DNA of 64,000 nt from Chloroflexota bacterium (GTDB lineage: Bacteria > Chloroflexota > Anaerolineae > Anaerolineales > Villigracilaceae), in NCBI GenBank assembly GCA_019873655.1, contig JAIOAU010000014.1, forward strand, positions 1 to 64,000. The letters run 5' to 3'. The notes under the pieces were generated by a model that was given only the letters and a program-made list of their open reading frames with translations, did no database searches and was not told the DNA's origin. A program made the translations under genes and the position numbers. Each line of letters starts with the position of its first letter. Position 1 is the stretch's first letter. Shown here piece after piece: positions 19,950 through 28,900 of this stretch.

Positions 19950-21053
19950 ATGGTCTATGCGCACATTACCGGCTGGGGCTGCGCTGTACCGGAAAAAATC
20001 CTGACCAACGCTGACCTGGAAAAAATGGTGGATACCAGCGACGCCTGGATCGTCGAACGCTCGGGGATTCGCGAGCGGCGCATTGCCGGAGAGGGCGAGA
20101 GTTCGGCCACGCTGGGGGTGCGGGCGGCCTGGCGCGCCCTGGAAGTCGCCGGGGTGCGGCCCGCCGAGATCGATCTCATCATCTGCGCCACCTCCTCGCC
20201 CGAACACATCTTCCCGGCGACGGCCTGCATCATCCAGGATAAACTGGGCGCTTCGCGGGCGGGGGCGTTCGACCTCTCGGCGGCCTGTTCGGGGTTCATC
20301 TACGCCGTCCACATGGCGGCGCAGGCCATCCGCAGCGGCGCGCTGAAGACCGTGCTGGTCGTCGGCGCGGAGACGCTCTCGCGCCTGACCGACTGGTCCG
20401 ACCGCAACACCTGCATCCTGTTCGGCGACGGGGCCGGGGCGTTCGTCTTGCAGGCCAGCCGTCAGCCGGGCGGCGTCCTCTCGGCGGTGCTGCGCGCCGA
20501 CGGGTCCGGCGCGGATCTGCTGACGGTCCCCGCCGGCGGCTCGCGCCATCCCGCCACGCTCGAGACGGTCAAAGCCGGGATGCACTACATTCACATGGAC
20601 GGGCGCGAGGTCTTTCGCTTTGCCACCCGCGTCATGGGCAGCGCCACGCAGGAAGCGGTCGCGCAGGCCGGCCTCGACCTGGCCGATGTGCGCTGGATCG
20701 TGCCGCATCAGGCCAATATCCGCATCATCGAGGCCGCGGCGCGCTTCCTGAAACTGCCCCTCGACCGCTTTATCGTCAACCTGGAGAGGTACGGCAACAC
20801 CTCGACCGCCTCCATCCCCTTGGCCGTGTGCGAGGCGGTCGCCGACGGCCGCATCCAGCCGGGAGACCGCCTCGTCCTGGTCGGCTTTGGAGCCGGGCTG
20901 ACCTGGGGCGCGCTGGTCGCCGAATGGAGCGGCCCGCTCGCCGTCCAGCGGCGCGTCCGGCCGGGGATGTACCGCCTGTGGGCCGGCCTGCGCTCCTTCC
21001 TGCGCCGCCTGGCGCGCTTCTTCGAAGGGCTGGTGTGGGGACGCAAGGCGTAA
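19950..21053 (+). CDS. fabH: beta-ketoacyl-ACP synthase III (FabH)
   Basis: This enzyme starts fatty-acid synthesis from acyl-CoA and malonyl-ACP. The triad is C113 (SAACSGF), H253 (VPHQAN) and N283 (ERYGNTSTAS). At 367 residues it is about 35 longer than usual. The extra C-terminus (after VAEWSGP) is basic and aromatic (GMYRLWAGLRSFLRRLARFF), a possible amphipathic membrane-binding helix. It is tightly linked to fabF upstream, and tatA follows with its own ribosome-binding site. Confidence 0.94.
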   Translation: MVYAHITGWGCAVPEKILTNADLEKMVDTSDAWIVERSGIRERRIAGEGESSATLGVRAAWRALEVAGVRPAEIDLIICATSSPEHIFPATACIIQDKLGASRAGAFDLSAACSGFIYAVHMAAQAIRSGALKTVLVVGAETLSRLTDWSDRNTCILFGDGAGAFVLQASRQPGGVLSAVLRADGSGADLLTVPAGGSRHPATLETVKAGMHYIHMDGREVFRFATRVMGSATQEAVAQAGLDLADVRWIVPHQANIRIIEAAARFLKLPLDRFIVNLERYGNTSTASIPLAVCEAVADGRIQPGDRLVLVGFGAGLTWGALVAEWSGPLAVQRRVRPGMYRLWAGLRSFLRRLARFFEGLVWGRKA

Positions 21054-21112
21054 GGATGGTCAAAACCCTCGGATTGTGGTAAAGTAATCCCACCTTGTTC
21101 GAGGAGGCAGCC

Positions 21113-21307
21113 ATGTTCAGGCAATTTGGTTTACCCGAACTGCTCATCATCCTGGCGATTATCGTCCTGGTCTTTGGCGTTGGCCGCATCTCCAAAGTCG
21201 CCGGCGAGTTGGGCAAAGGCATCCGCGCCTTCAAGAAGGGGCTGGCAGGCGAGGATGAAGACGAGACCAAAGAGACGGATGAATCGGGAAAAAAAGATGA
21301 AAAGTGA
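21113..21307 (+). CDS. tatA: twin-arginine translocase subunit TatA/E
   Basis: This small membrane protein of 64 residues belongs to the Tat export pathway for folded proteins. It has the short N-terminal transmembrane helix (about 7-23, LPELLIILAIIVLVFGVGRI), the conserved FG and the amphipathic helix GELGKGIRAFKKGL, then an acidic, Lys-rich tail. The start at 21113 follows GAGGAGG. tatB/tatC are not adjacent. The 3' end overlaps the hydrolase gene by 11 bases. Confidence 0.92.
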   Translation: MFRQFGLPELLIILAIIVLVFGVGRISKVAGELGKGIRAFKKGLAGEDEDETKETDESGKKDEK

Positions 21308-22121
21308 ACATCCGTCGAGGAACCCGGTCCCATCGAGAGACCGGGTTTCTCCATCTCCGATCCACCTTCTCGACCCTCATCCAGACGGCCGCCCGGCCGT
21401 CCTTTTGTTGCACGGCCTGGGCGCGACCGGCGCTTCCTGGACCCTGCAACTGTCCGCCCTGACCGAGGCGGGGTTCCGGCCCCTGGCCCCCGACCTGCCC
21501 GGCTTTGGCGCCTCGCCCTACGACGGCCGCGGCTGGAGCGTCCGCCGCGTGGCGGCGCAGATGGCTGCCCTGCTCGAAGAGCGGGCGACCGGCCCGGCGC
21601 ACATCGTTGGTATCTCGATGGGCGGCGTCATCGCCCAGCGCTTTGCCTTCGATTTTCCCGCCCTGACCCGCCGCCTGGTGCTGGTCAACACCTTTGCCGT
21701 CCTGCGTCCGGCCAGGCTGCGAGGTTGGCTGTATTTTTTGCAGCGTTTCCTGGTGGTGAACACGCTGGGGCTGGAGGCGCAGGCGAAAGTCGTCGCGCGG
21801 CGCATCTTTCCCGACCCGCAGCAAGAGTCTTTGCGCCAGATTCTGGTCGACTCGATTGCTTCGGCCGACCCTCGGGCGTACCGGCGGGCGATGCTGGCTC
21901 TCGGCCTCTTCGATTCGCGCCCCTGGCTGGGACGCATCCAAGCGCCGACGCTGGTCGTCACCGGCGAGCGCGATTCCACCGTCGATCCGGTCCGTCAGCG
22001 GCTGCTGGCAGAGGGCATCCCCGGCGCGCGTCAGGTCATCATCCCCGGCGCGGGCCACGCCGTCAGCGTGGACCGGGCCGAGGAATTCAATAGAGTTCTG
22101 GTAGATTTCTTGGAATCGTGA
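21297..22121 (+). CDS. alpha/beta-fold hydrolase
   Basis: This hydrolase has 274 residues, with the oxyanion-hole HGLGATGASW, the nucleophile elbow GISMGG (Ser), the acid in VVTGERDSTVDP and the catalytic His in PGAGHAVSVD. A helical lid (about 150-215) is present. Substrates are not predictable: esterase, lipase, haloperoxidase-like and C-C hydrolases share this layout. The start at 21297 lies inside the end of tatA, so expression is coupled. Confidence 0.85.
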   Translation: MKSEHPSRNPVPSRDRVSPSPIHLLDPHPDGRPAVLLLHGLGATGASWTLQLSALTEAGFRPLAPDLPGFGASPYDGRGWSVRRVAAQMAALLEERATGPAHIVGISMGGVIAQRFAFDFPALTRRLVLVNTFAVLRPARLRGWLYFLQRFLVVNTLGLEAQAKVVARRIFPDPQQESLRQILVDSIASADPRAYRRAMLALGLFDSRPWLGRIQAPTLVVTGERDSTVDPVRQRLLAEGIPGARQVIIPGAGHAVSVDRAEEFNRVLVDFLES

Positions 22122-22450
22122 GGCTTTAGAGAAGGGCTATCTGGAAAGCAGGGCGGCAAAGTATCTTGCGCCCTCTTGGCGAATTGGGAATATGCTCTGG
22201 CGCTCTTCGCGCGCCTTGGCGGTTTTCGAGACTTGGCGAATTTGGAATCTCTCTTGGCGTTCTCCGCGCCTTGGCGGTTTTCGAGACTTGGCGAATTTGG
22301 AATCTCTCTTGGCGTTCTCCGCGCCTTGGCGGTTTTCGAGACTTGGCGAATTTGGAATCTCTCTTGGCGTTCTCCGCGCCTTGGCGGTTTTCGAGACTTG
22401 GCGAATTTGGAATCTCTCTTGGCGTTCTCCGCGCCTTGGCGGTTCTTAAA
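22122..22450. repeat. 55-bp tandem array between convergent genes
   Basis: About four exact or near-exact copies of a 55-bp unit begin at 22216, 22271, 22326 and 22381, with a partial fifth at 22436. The unit contains TTGGCGAATTTGGAATCTCT and TTGGCGTTCTCCGCGCCTTG. A diverged copy precedes the array (about 22165-22215). It is the same element as the pair at 4411-4508. All three frames stay open through the array only because the unit lacks stops, so apparent proteins here are artefacts. The stretch holds no gene. Confidence 0.9.
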
Positions 22451-22903
22451 CTATTCCCTGTCGAAATGCAGCAATTCGAGAATGGTCCCCAATTGGGCGC
22501 TGGCGTCCAGATAAGCGTATTGGCCGCCGTCCCAGCCGCCGGACTGGATGACCTCGATCTCCTTCTGATTCAGGAAAGCGATCGCCTGTTGCAGATCGTT
22601 GACCTTGAAGGCGATGTGATGAATGCCCTCGCCTCGGGCGCGCAGGAATTCTTCCCAGGTGCTCGGCCCGCCGACCGGTTCGATCAGTTCCATCTGCACG
22701 CTTCCCAGGTCGAAGAAGGCGGCCTTGCCCTTTGCCTGGGAAGGCTGGCCCCGATAGACGGTATTGGCAAACGAATCGTGGGCGATCTCGACCACCTCGG
22801 GCAGGGGGATGCCGAACACCTCGGCATAGCGACGGGCGGCCCGGGCGACGTCGCGGACGACGATCCCGATTTGTACGACGGCATGATTGTCCAGTTTGTT
22901 CAT
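22451..22903 (-). CDS. VOC/glyoxalase-family protein (methylmalonyl-CoA epimerase-like)
   Basis: This protein has 150 residues with two beta-alpha-beta-beta-beta units of the vicinal-oxygen-chelate fold. Candidate metal ligands include the His in the first strand region (NKLDNHAVVQIGIVV), the Glu in VQMELIEPVG, the His of GIHHIAFKV and the Glu in GTILELLHF. The layout resembles methylmalonyl-CoA epimerase, but lactoylglutathione lyase-like enzymes share it and no mutase gene is nearby. It follows scpA by 16 bases on the same strand. Confidence 0.75.
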   Translation of the reverse strand: MNKLDNHAVVQIGIVVRDVARAARRYAEVFGIPLPEVVEIAHDSFANTVYRGQPSQAKGKAAFFDLGSVQMELIEPVGGPSTWEEFLRARGEGIHHIAFKVNDLQQAIAFLNQKEIEVIQSGGWDGGQYAYLDASAQLGTILELLHFDRE

Positions 22904-22919
22904 CCTTGCCTCGCCTGGT

Positions 22920-23684
22920 TCATTCGAATTCGATTTCCAGTTCTTCGTCTTCTTTCCAATCTTCCACTTTCTCAATCTCGATTTCCTGGAACAGCCCCTC
23001 CTGGTACGCGGCGACGCGGTAACGCTTGACCAGTTCGAGCAGGGCTAGGAACGTGACCACCACTTCCAGCCGGGAGGGTTTCTCGCCGAGCAGGCCGCGG
23101 AAGGTGGCGCGGCCTTCTTTTTGCAGCGCGGCGGCGATCCAGGCAATCTTTTCGCGGATGGTGATGCGCGGCGCTGCGATGACCGTCCCCAGCGCCTGCT
23201 TCTCCTGTTCCTCGGCAAAGACGGCCTGGGCCGCGGCCAGCAGATCGGCGAGGGTGACGTCCGAGAGGTCCAGGCGGCCTTCCACTTTGGGCGGCGGCGC
23301 GACCCGCAGATACGTCCGCAAATGTCGGTCTTCGCGCTCCTCCAGCCAGGCGGCCAGTTCCTTGAAGCGCTTGTAGATGCGCAACTGCCGGGCCAGCGAC
23401 TCGCCCACGTCTTCCTCGCCCGCCTCGCGCGCCGGCGGACGCGGCAGCAAGGCCTCCGATTTGATTTGCAGCAGTTTGGCCGCCACCACCAGGAAGGCCG
23501 AAATTTCGTCCGCCGGCACCTGCATCTGATGGATGTACTCCAGATACTGGTCGGTGACCGCCGCCAGCGCCACGGCGGTGATGTCCAGTTCGGCGCGCTC
23601 GATCAACTGCAGGAGCAGGTCGAGCGGTCCCTCGTAAACCGGAATGCTGACGGTGTAACCGCGGGCGAAACCATCTTGTTCCAT
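22920..23684 (-). CDS. scpA: segregation and condensation protein ScpA
   Basis: This kleisin subunit of 254 residues belongs to the SMC condensin complex. The N-terminus YEGPLDLLLQLIERAELDIT and the following helix ISAFLVVAAKLLQIKSEALLP are diagnostic, and the C-terminal winged helix binds the SMC head (FLALLELVKRYRVAAYQEGL). The start at 23684 was chosen by the family N-terminus. scpB and smc are not in the window. It is divergent from thrC across only 30 bases. Confidence 0.95.
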   Translation of the reverse strand: MEQDGFARGYTVSIPVYEGPLDLLLQLIERAELDITAVALAAVTDQYLEYIHQMQVPADEISAFLVVAAKLLQIKSEALLPRPPAREAGEEDVGESLARQLRIYKRFKELAAWLEEREDRHLRTYLRVAPPPKVEGRLDLSDVTLADLLAAAQAVFAEEQEKQALGTVIAAPRITIREKIAWIAAALQKEGRATFRGLLGEKPSRLEVVVTFLALLELVKRYRVAAYQEGLFQEIEIEKVEDWKEDEELEIEFE

Positions 23685-23695
23685 GGCGGGGAGAT

Positions 23696-23708
23696 TATAA
23701 CGTATAAT
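23696..23708 (+). promoter_or_regulatory. -10 elements immediately before thrC
   Basis: Two overlapping -10-like hexamers (TATAAC at 23696, TATAAT at 23703) end only 6-13 bases before the thrC ATG at 23715, and no Shine-Dalgarno is present. The transcript would be leaderless or nearly so. Confidence 0.4.
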
Positions 23709-23714
23709 TTGCCC

Positions 23715-24821
23715 ATGTCGCTCCCGGCCCCCGTTTGTCTCGATTGTCGGCAGCCCTATCCGGCGGAGGGGTTTCCCTGGCGCTGTCCGGCTTGCGGCGG
23801 CCTTTTCGATTACCCCGATCTCTGGACCTTCGACCCGGCCGCGGTGGATCGCGCCCAGCCGGGCGTTTTTCGCTACCGGCACACGTTTGGCCTTCCGCCA
23901 GACGCCTCGCCGGTCTCGCTCGGCGAGGGCGGGACGCCGCTCGTTTGGGCGCGGGTCTTCGGGAGGCAGGTTGCCTTCAAATGTGAATTTCTCAACCCGA
24001 CCGGTTCGTTCAAGGACCGCGGCTCGGCGTTGATCGTCACCTGGTTGACCCTGCGCGGGCAGACGGAGGCGGTCGAGGATTCGTCGGGGAACGCCGGAGC
24101 CTCATTTGCCGCTTACGCCGCCCGCGCCGGACTCCGCGCCCGTATTTTCGTCCCCGCCGCGGCCTCCGGCCCGAAGCGGGCGCACATCCTGGCCTGCGGC
24201 GCGGACCTGGTCCCGGTTGCCGGTTCGCGCGCCGACGTGGCCGAGGCCGTCCGCCGCGAGGCGGAGGCGGGCGCGGCCTATGCCAGTCATGCGGCGCTGC
24301 CGTTCAATCTGCCGGGCTATGCCACCGCGGCCTACGAAATCTTCGACCAGTTGGGCGGGGACATGCCGGGGGCGGTGGTTGTACCGGCGGGGCAGGGAGG
24401 GCTGTTGCTGGGACTGAGCCGCGGTTTCGCCGCGTTGCGTGTAGCCAACTCGGGGAAAAGGCAGTATAAAATTCCGCAGATGGTCGCGGTGCAGGCGCGG
24501 GCCTGCGCGCCGCTGTGGGCGGCGTTTGCGCGGCGGGAGGATGCGGCCCTGGCCGAACAGCCGACCCTGGCCGAGGGCGTGCGCGTCCTGCGGCCGCTGC
24601 GCGCCGAGGCGGTGCTGGCTGCCGTCGCCGTCAGCGGCGGGACGGTCGTTGCCGTCGAGGAGCAGGCCATTCTTCCGGGGCGCGACGCCCTGGCGCGGCT
24701 GGGATTCTACGTCGAGCCGACCTCCGCCCTCGTCTGGTCGGCGCTGGAGCAGGCGTTGCCGTCCTTGCCCGATCCGGTCGTGGTGGTGTTGACGGGATCG
24801 GGATATAAATATGCTGGCTAG
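23715..24821 (+). CDS. thrC: threonine synthase
   Basis: This PLP enzyme converts O-phosphohomoserine to threonine. It has 368 residues: an N-terminal zinc-ribbon-like C-x2-C pair (C8/C11 and C24/C27), the PLP Lys K100 in TGSFKDRGS, the substrate loop SSGNAGASFAAYAA and the phosphate-binding GQGGLLLG. This is the short class of threonine synthase. There is no ribosome-binding site, and the promoter sits directly upstream. Two genes downstream lies the giant aminotransferase/PEPC-like gene, which could act earlier in the aspartate family pathway. Confidence 0.92.
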   Translation: MSLPAPVCLDCRQPYPAEGFPWRCPACGGLFDYPDLWTFDPAAVDRAQPGVFRYRHTFGLPPDASPVSLGEGGTPLVWARVFGRQVAFKCEFLNPTGSFKDRGSALIVTWLTLRGQTEAVEDSSGNAGASFAAYAARAGLRARIFVPAAASGPKRAHILACGADLVPVAGSRADVAEAVRREAEAGAAYASHAALPFNLPGYATAAYEIFDQLGGDMPGAVVVPAGQGGLLLGLSRGFAALRVANSGKRQYKIPQMVAVQARACAPLWAAFARREDAALAEQPTLAEGVRVLRPLRAEAVLAAVAVSGGTVVAVEEQAILPGRDALARLGFYVEPTSALVWSALEQALPSLPDPVVVVLTGSGYKYAG

Positions 24822-24967
24822 GGTTGCGCAGCACTCTCAGAAACATTTAGGACGGTTGGGTGTTTTATGAGTTCAACGAGGGCGAGGCGGAATCCCTTGC
24901 CGCTGGACGGGCGCGACCGACTTTGCAGGAATGCGGTCAATCTGTTTCGAGTCAGGAGGCGTTGAAA

Positions 24968-25948
24968 ATGGAAACTGTTCTAATCGTTGCAATTTTGGCG
25001 CTGATGGTGATCGGCGGAGGACTCTTTGCGCTGCGCGTGCGTCCTCCCGATGCTCTGGTGCTGTTCGAGAAAAAGGGGAAAATCGAACTCCGGCGAGGAT
25101 GGTTGTATCCGCGCCATTTCAGCCTTCTTCTGAAGCGCGCTCCCCAGCCGATTCAACTGGACGTGGAGGCGGCTGCGTCCGGCAATTTGGGGGTCAGGGT
25201 CAAATTGGTCGGCTCGGTCGCTCCGGCGCTGGATCATTTGCAGGCGTTGGTGCGGGTGGGCGGCTGGAATGACGAGGCGGTCGCCCGAGCCGCCGAACAG
25301 GCCGGCATTTATCTGGAGGGATTGGTCAAGGAATACGCCGAACAGGCCGAAATTCAGGCGTTGTCGTCCAAAGGATTGACAGATTTTCTCGAGCAGCGGT
25401 CTGCCCAATTCCGCGAGCGCTTTGGCCTCGAGGTGATTTCGCTGGCGGTGCAATCTCTGGAGCCAGCCGACGCCGAGATTGCCGAAGCCTTGCGGCAGCA
25501 AGAACAAGCGCGTCTGCTGGAGCAGACCGAGAAACTCAACCACCAGGCCCGCGTCGCGGCGGCCAAGTCGAAGTATCAGGCCGATGAAGAGATTGCCGCA
25601 ATGGAGCATGCCCTGGCGTTGAAGAAAGTCGCTCTTCAGCAAGAATTGCTCGAGCAGGAGAATGCTTTGGCCCAAAAACGCCTGGAGGATGAGTTGGCTC
25701 GCAATCGCATGCGGCTGGCGTTCGAAAAGGAAGAACTGGCGGTTCTCAAAGAAACTCCGGAACTTCTGGTGTTGACTCCTCAGGCAGTTCGCCTGGCCGA
25801 GGCCAGTCAGAGCCTCAAAAATGCTCGCACGGTCATTGCCTTCTCGCCGCAAGATTTGGCTGGTTCGGACCTGCTCGAGTTCTTCCAGAAGATGCTCAAC
25901 CGGGCATTGGAAAAGAAAGAATCGACGCCCCCCGGCATAGCCGAATGA
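24968..25948 (+). CDS. SPFH/band-7-like membrane protein with coiled coil
   Basis: This protein has 326 residues: one N-terminal membrane anchor (about 2-21), a beta-rich domain (about 40-165) with LVKEYAEQAEIQALSSKGL and FGLEVISLAVQSLEP typical of SPFH/prohibitin-type domains, then a long charged coiled coil (about 180-270, rich in E, Q, A, K) as in flotillins. Such proteins form membrane scaffolds. The start at 24968 follows AGGAGG. The giant gene begins 46 bases downstream, which suggests co-transcription. I see no protease partner (such as NfeD) beside it. Confidence 0.75.
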   Translation: METVLIVAILALMVIGGGLFALRVRPPDALVLFEKKGKIELRRGWLYPRHFSLLLKRAPQPIQLDVEAAASGNLGVRVKLVGSVAPALDHLQALVRVGGWNDEAVARAAEQAGIYLEGLVKEYAEQAEIQALSSKGLTDFLEQRSAQFRERFGLEVISLAVQSLEPADAEIAEALRQQEQARLLEQTEKLNHQARVAAAKSKYQADEEIAAMEHALALKKVALQQELLEQENALAQKRLEDELARNRMRLAFEKEELAVLKETPELLVLTPQAVRLAEASQSLKNARTVIAFSPQDLAGSDLLEFFQKMLNRALEKKESTPPGIAE

Positions 25949-25994
25949 AAACGTTGGGCGGCGCGATTCCTATGGTCGCGAGGGCGCATTCTCT

Positions 25995-28900
25995 ATGGCG
26001 TATTCTGATCCCATGCACTTCTTTCGTTTGAAGCAGGTTCGCGTCGCGCGAGTCTCTGAGATCAGCGAGGCTACCGCCACTGCGCCGGTCTCGCCCGAGG
26101 AGCGGATCAACTTCCACATCGGCAATCCGTTGCAGGATCGACGTCTGTCCTCCGCTTTTTTGCGCGTTGCTCTGGGAATCGAGATCGGTCGGCAAGACCT
26201 CGCGGAGACGGATAGGCTGCTCGAACATTTGGGGTGGGGAGAGGCCGAGCGCGCCAAACTGGAATTTCTGGCGCGCCTGATCGAGCGAAGCGCTCCGTAC
26301 GCCCCGCGCGGCGGCTACAGCCGCAAAGCGCCCCATCCGCTGGTCAAACTGTTCACTCATTGGCTGGAAAATCAATCTGAGCCGCTGCGCTACAACCTCG
26401 AGGACCCGGCGGGTAAGCGCGAGATCATTCTGGCTTCGGGGGGCGTAGAGGAGACTTTGCGCGTCATTCTGACGGCGATTTCCCAATACTTGCAGGCGGG
26501 GCCGGCGCAGATTTTCTGCTATCGGCGCGATGTTCCCGCGTTCTGGAGCGAGATGCCCAATCTGCGGATCGAGTCGCTCCCCGCCGACGAGCGCGCCGCG
26601 CGCCGCGCCCTCGAAACCTGGTTTGTGCATCAGCCGGAGATTCCCACCTTCTTGATTGTGGGCGATGGGTTGAGTGAAGAGACGCGCCGCAAACTGCGCC
26701 TGCTGAGCATCCAGGCCCCGCTTTTTTTCCTGGAGGCCAACAACGCGCTCAATCAGCATTCGCTGGCCCGCGAAGCCCGTCTGATGCAGCGCGTCATTCG
26801 CCTGCTCACCCCCGCCATCTTTGCCCCCCAACTCGACGCGCTTTCGACTGTCTTTGTGATTGGCAACGCTGATTTCTTGAATGTCATTGAAAATGTACAT
26901 TTTCAGTTGAAGGGCACTCCTTCTTCTTCCGAGATCGAATACTTGCACTTTCTGCTGGAACAACAACTTCTGGAGACGCAACCGCCTTCCCACCCGGCCT
27001 TGACGGCCGGCGGCGACCCGCAGGAGGGGATCGAGAGCGGCGTTCCTGCGATCAACGCTTTCATGCATAATATCACGGACAGTAGCATATTTAGGGCGAA
27101 ATTGATCGAGAGCGGCGTTCCTGCGATCAACGCTTTCATGCAACTTTCCGCCCGGGCCGGCAAGCGGTTGGAGACTTTGATTCAAGACAAGGCCCAGACC
27201 GTCGGCCGCCTGACGGCCGTTTTCGAAGAGAAGATCGACCGCGCCGCGCGCCTCGTCTCGAAGCATAGCAGGGCGTTTTCTCTCGATCTGGTCGATGAGT
27301 TCGCGGGCCTCGATGCTCTGTCCTTGTTGAACGAGTTGGTCGTCAACGGGCACGACCCTCTCTGGCAGAAGCGTTTGCAGCGCAGTTTTCTGAGCGCGTT
27401 CGTTCGTCATCAACCGCACTATCGTCCTGAGGCCTGTCTGGTGACCAGCGGTTCCTCCCGCACGGCTCTGGGTTTGCTTGGTTTTCATTGTGGACTCACA
27501 GAGGTCGTCTTTCCCGATTTGAGTTGGTCGTATGAGCAGTGTTTTCCCAGGGTGCATGCTGTTCCCTTGACCGAAACGCTTGCTCTCGATGTGGATGCCA
27601 TCCTCGCGAAACTGAAGGCCCTTTGTCAGGCCGACCCGCGCTGGCCCGAACACGGGGCGCTGGCCATCAACAATCCCCATAACGCCACCGGCCGCATCTT
27701 TGCCGAGGCGGAGATGCGGCGCCTGATCGCCTGGTGCCTGCAACAGGGCATTTATGTGATTGACGACCTGGCGTATCAGAATGTCGCCCCGGTAGACGGC
27801 TTGCCGCTCATTCCCACCGCCCGCCAGATAGCCGATGATTTGGCGCGTCAGGGGATGCTCAACGAAGCCCAGGCGGAACGGGTGATCACCGTACATTCGA
27901 TGTCGAAGACGGACTGTCTGGCCGGGGCGCGCCTGTCGGTGGTCGAAATTCGCGAGGCGCGATTGCGGCAGCGGTTCGCAGAGATCAACGAACGCATTGT
28001 CCCCAATCTGGCCGCTATTTTTATTGGCTATTTGTTCTACCGCGGTCATCCGGAGGAGGCGCGCGCCTATTGGCGCTTGCGCAATGCCCTCTTCAAGGAA
28101 CGCAGCGAAGCCTTGCTGGCCGCGGTCGCCAATCTGCCCGCCGAGCGCAATCCCTTCGAATTGACCATCCTGCCCCCGGAAGGTAGTATGTATCCGCTGT
28201 TGCAGATCCGGCGCCTCCCCAACGGCCTTTCGCTCGATTGGCTGGCCTCGGCGCTGGCGCGGCGCGGAATTGGCCTGCTGCCTCTGGCGAGTTTTGCGCG
28301 CACCGAGAGGGGCTTTGATACGGGGCGCAGCACGTTTCGTCTCACGTTGGGCGGAAGCGACGACGCCGAGACCATGCAGGTAAAAGCGCGCCGTTTGTTG
28401 ATCGATTTGAACCGTTTGATCGAAGAGGAAGAAGCGCGTTACAACCGCCGGCAGTTGCGTTTTTCTCCCTTTTTGTCCGAACACGAAGCCCGTCTGACCT
28501 CCCGTTTGCAAATGTGGGATGACCTCGTCCAACAGATGACGAGATCCCTCGATCGTATCTCGGCTTCGAGCCCGATGGCCGATTTCCCTTCGCCGGAAAA
28601 CGCTCGCCTGCGCCAGGATTTTCTGAAGCGGTACTTGCCCGAGCGATTGAATCTGTTCCGGCAACGTTTGCGCGAACGGATGCTGGTCAGCGAGGCCGGG
28701 ATGCGCAAAGCCGCGCAGGACGGCCATTGGCTCGCCGAACGGCTGGAGCGCGAGTTCATGAAAGATTCGCTGGCCCGCCGGCAGGAATCTTTTCGTCTGC
28801 GCACCCATGATCGCACGGTGCATCCCACGCAAATGTATTCTCTCCAGGCAGAGATCGCCGTGGAGGCGATCCAGCGCGCCCTCGTCGCCGACCGCCCCGT

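Noticed and set aside
22166-23029. Open frames across the 55-bp array, up to 287 codons
   Set aside because: The repeat lacks stops in the frames concerned; all frames give the same peptide text in rotation, and no start signal exists.
24867-24965. A 32-codon Arg-rich frame upstream of the SPFH-like gene
   Set aside because: No ribosome-binding site and no family; it merely ends 3 bases before the real start.
27029-27142. Two 39-bp repeats with a 36-bp spacer, resembling a minimal CRISPR
   Set aside because: Only two repeats, inside an in-frame conserved gene, with no cas genes in the window and offset a multiple of three.
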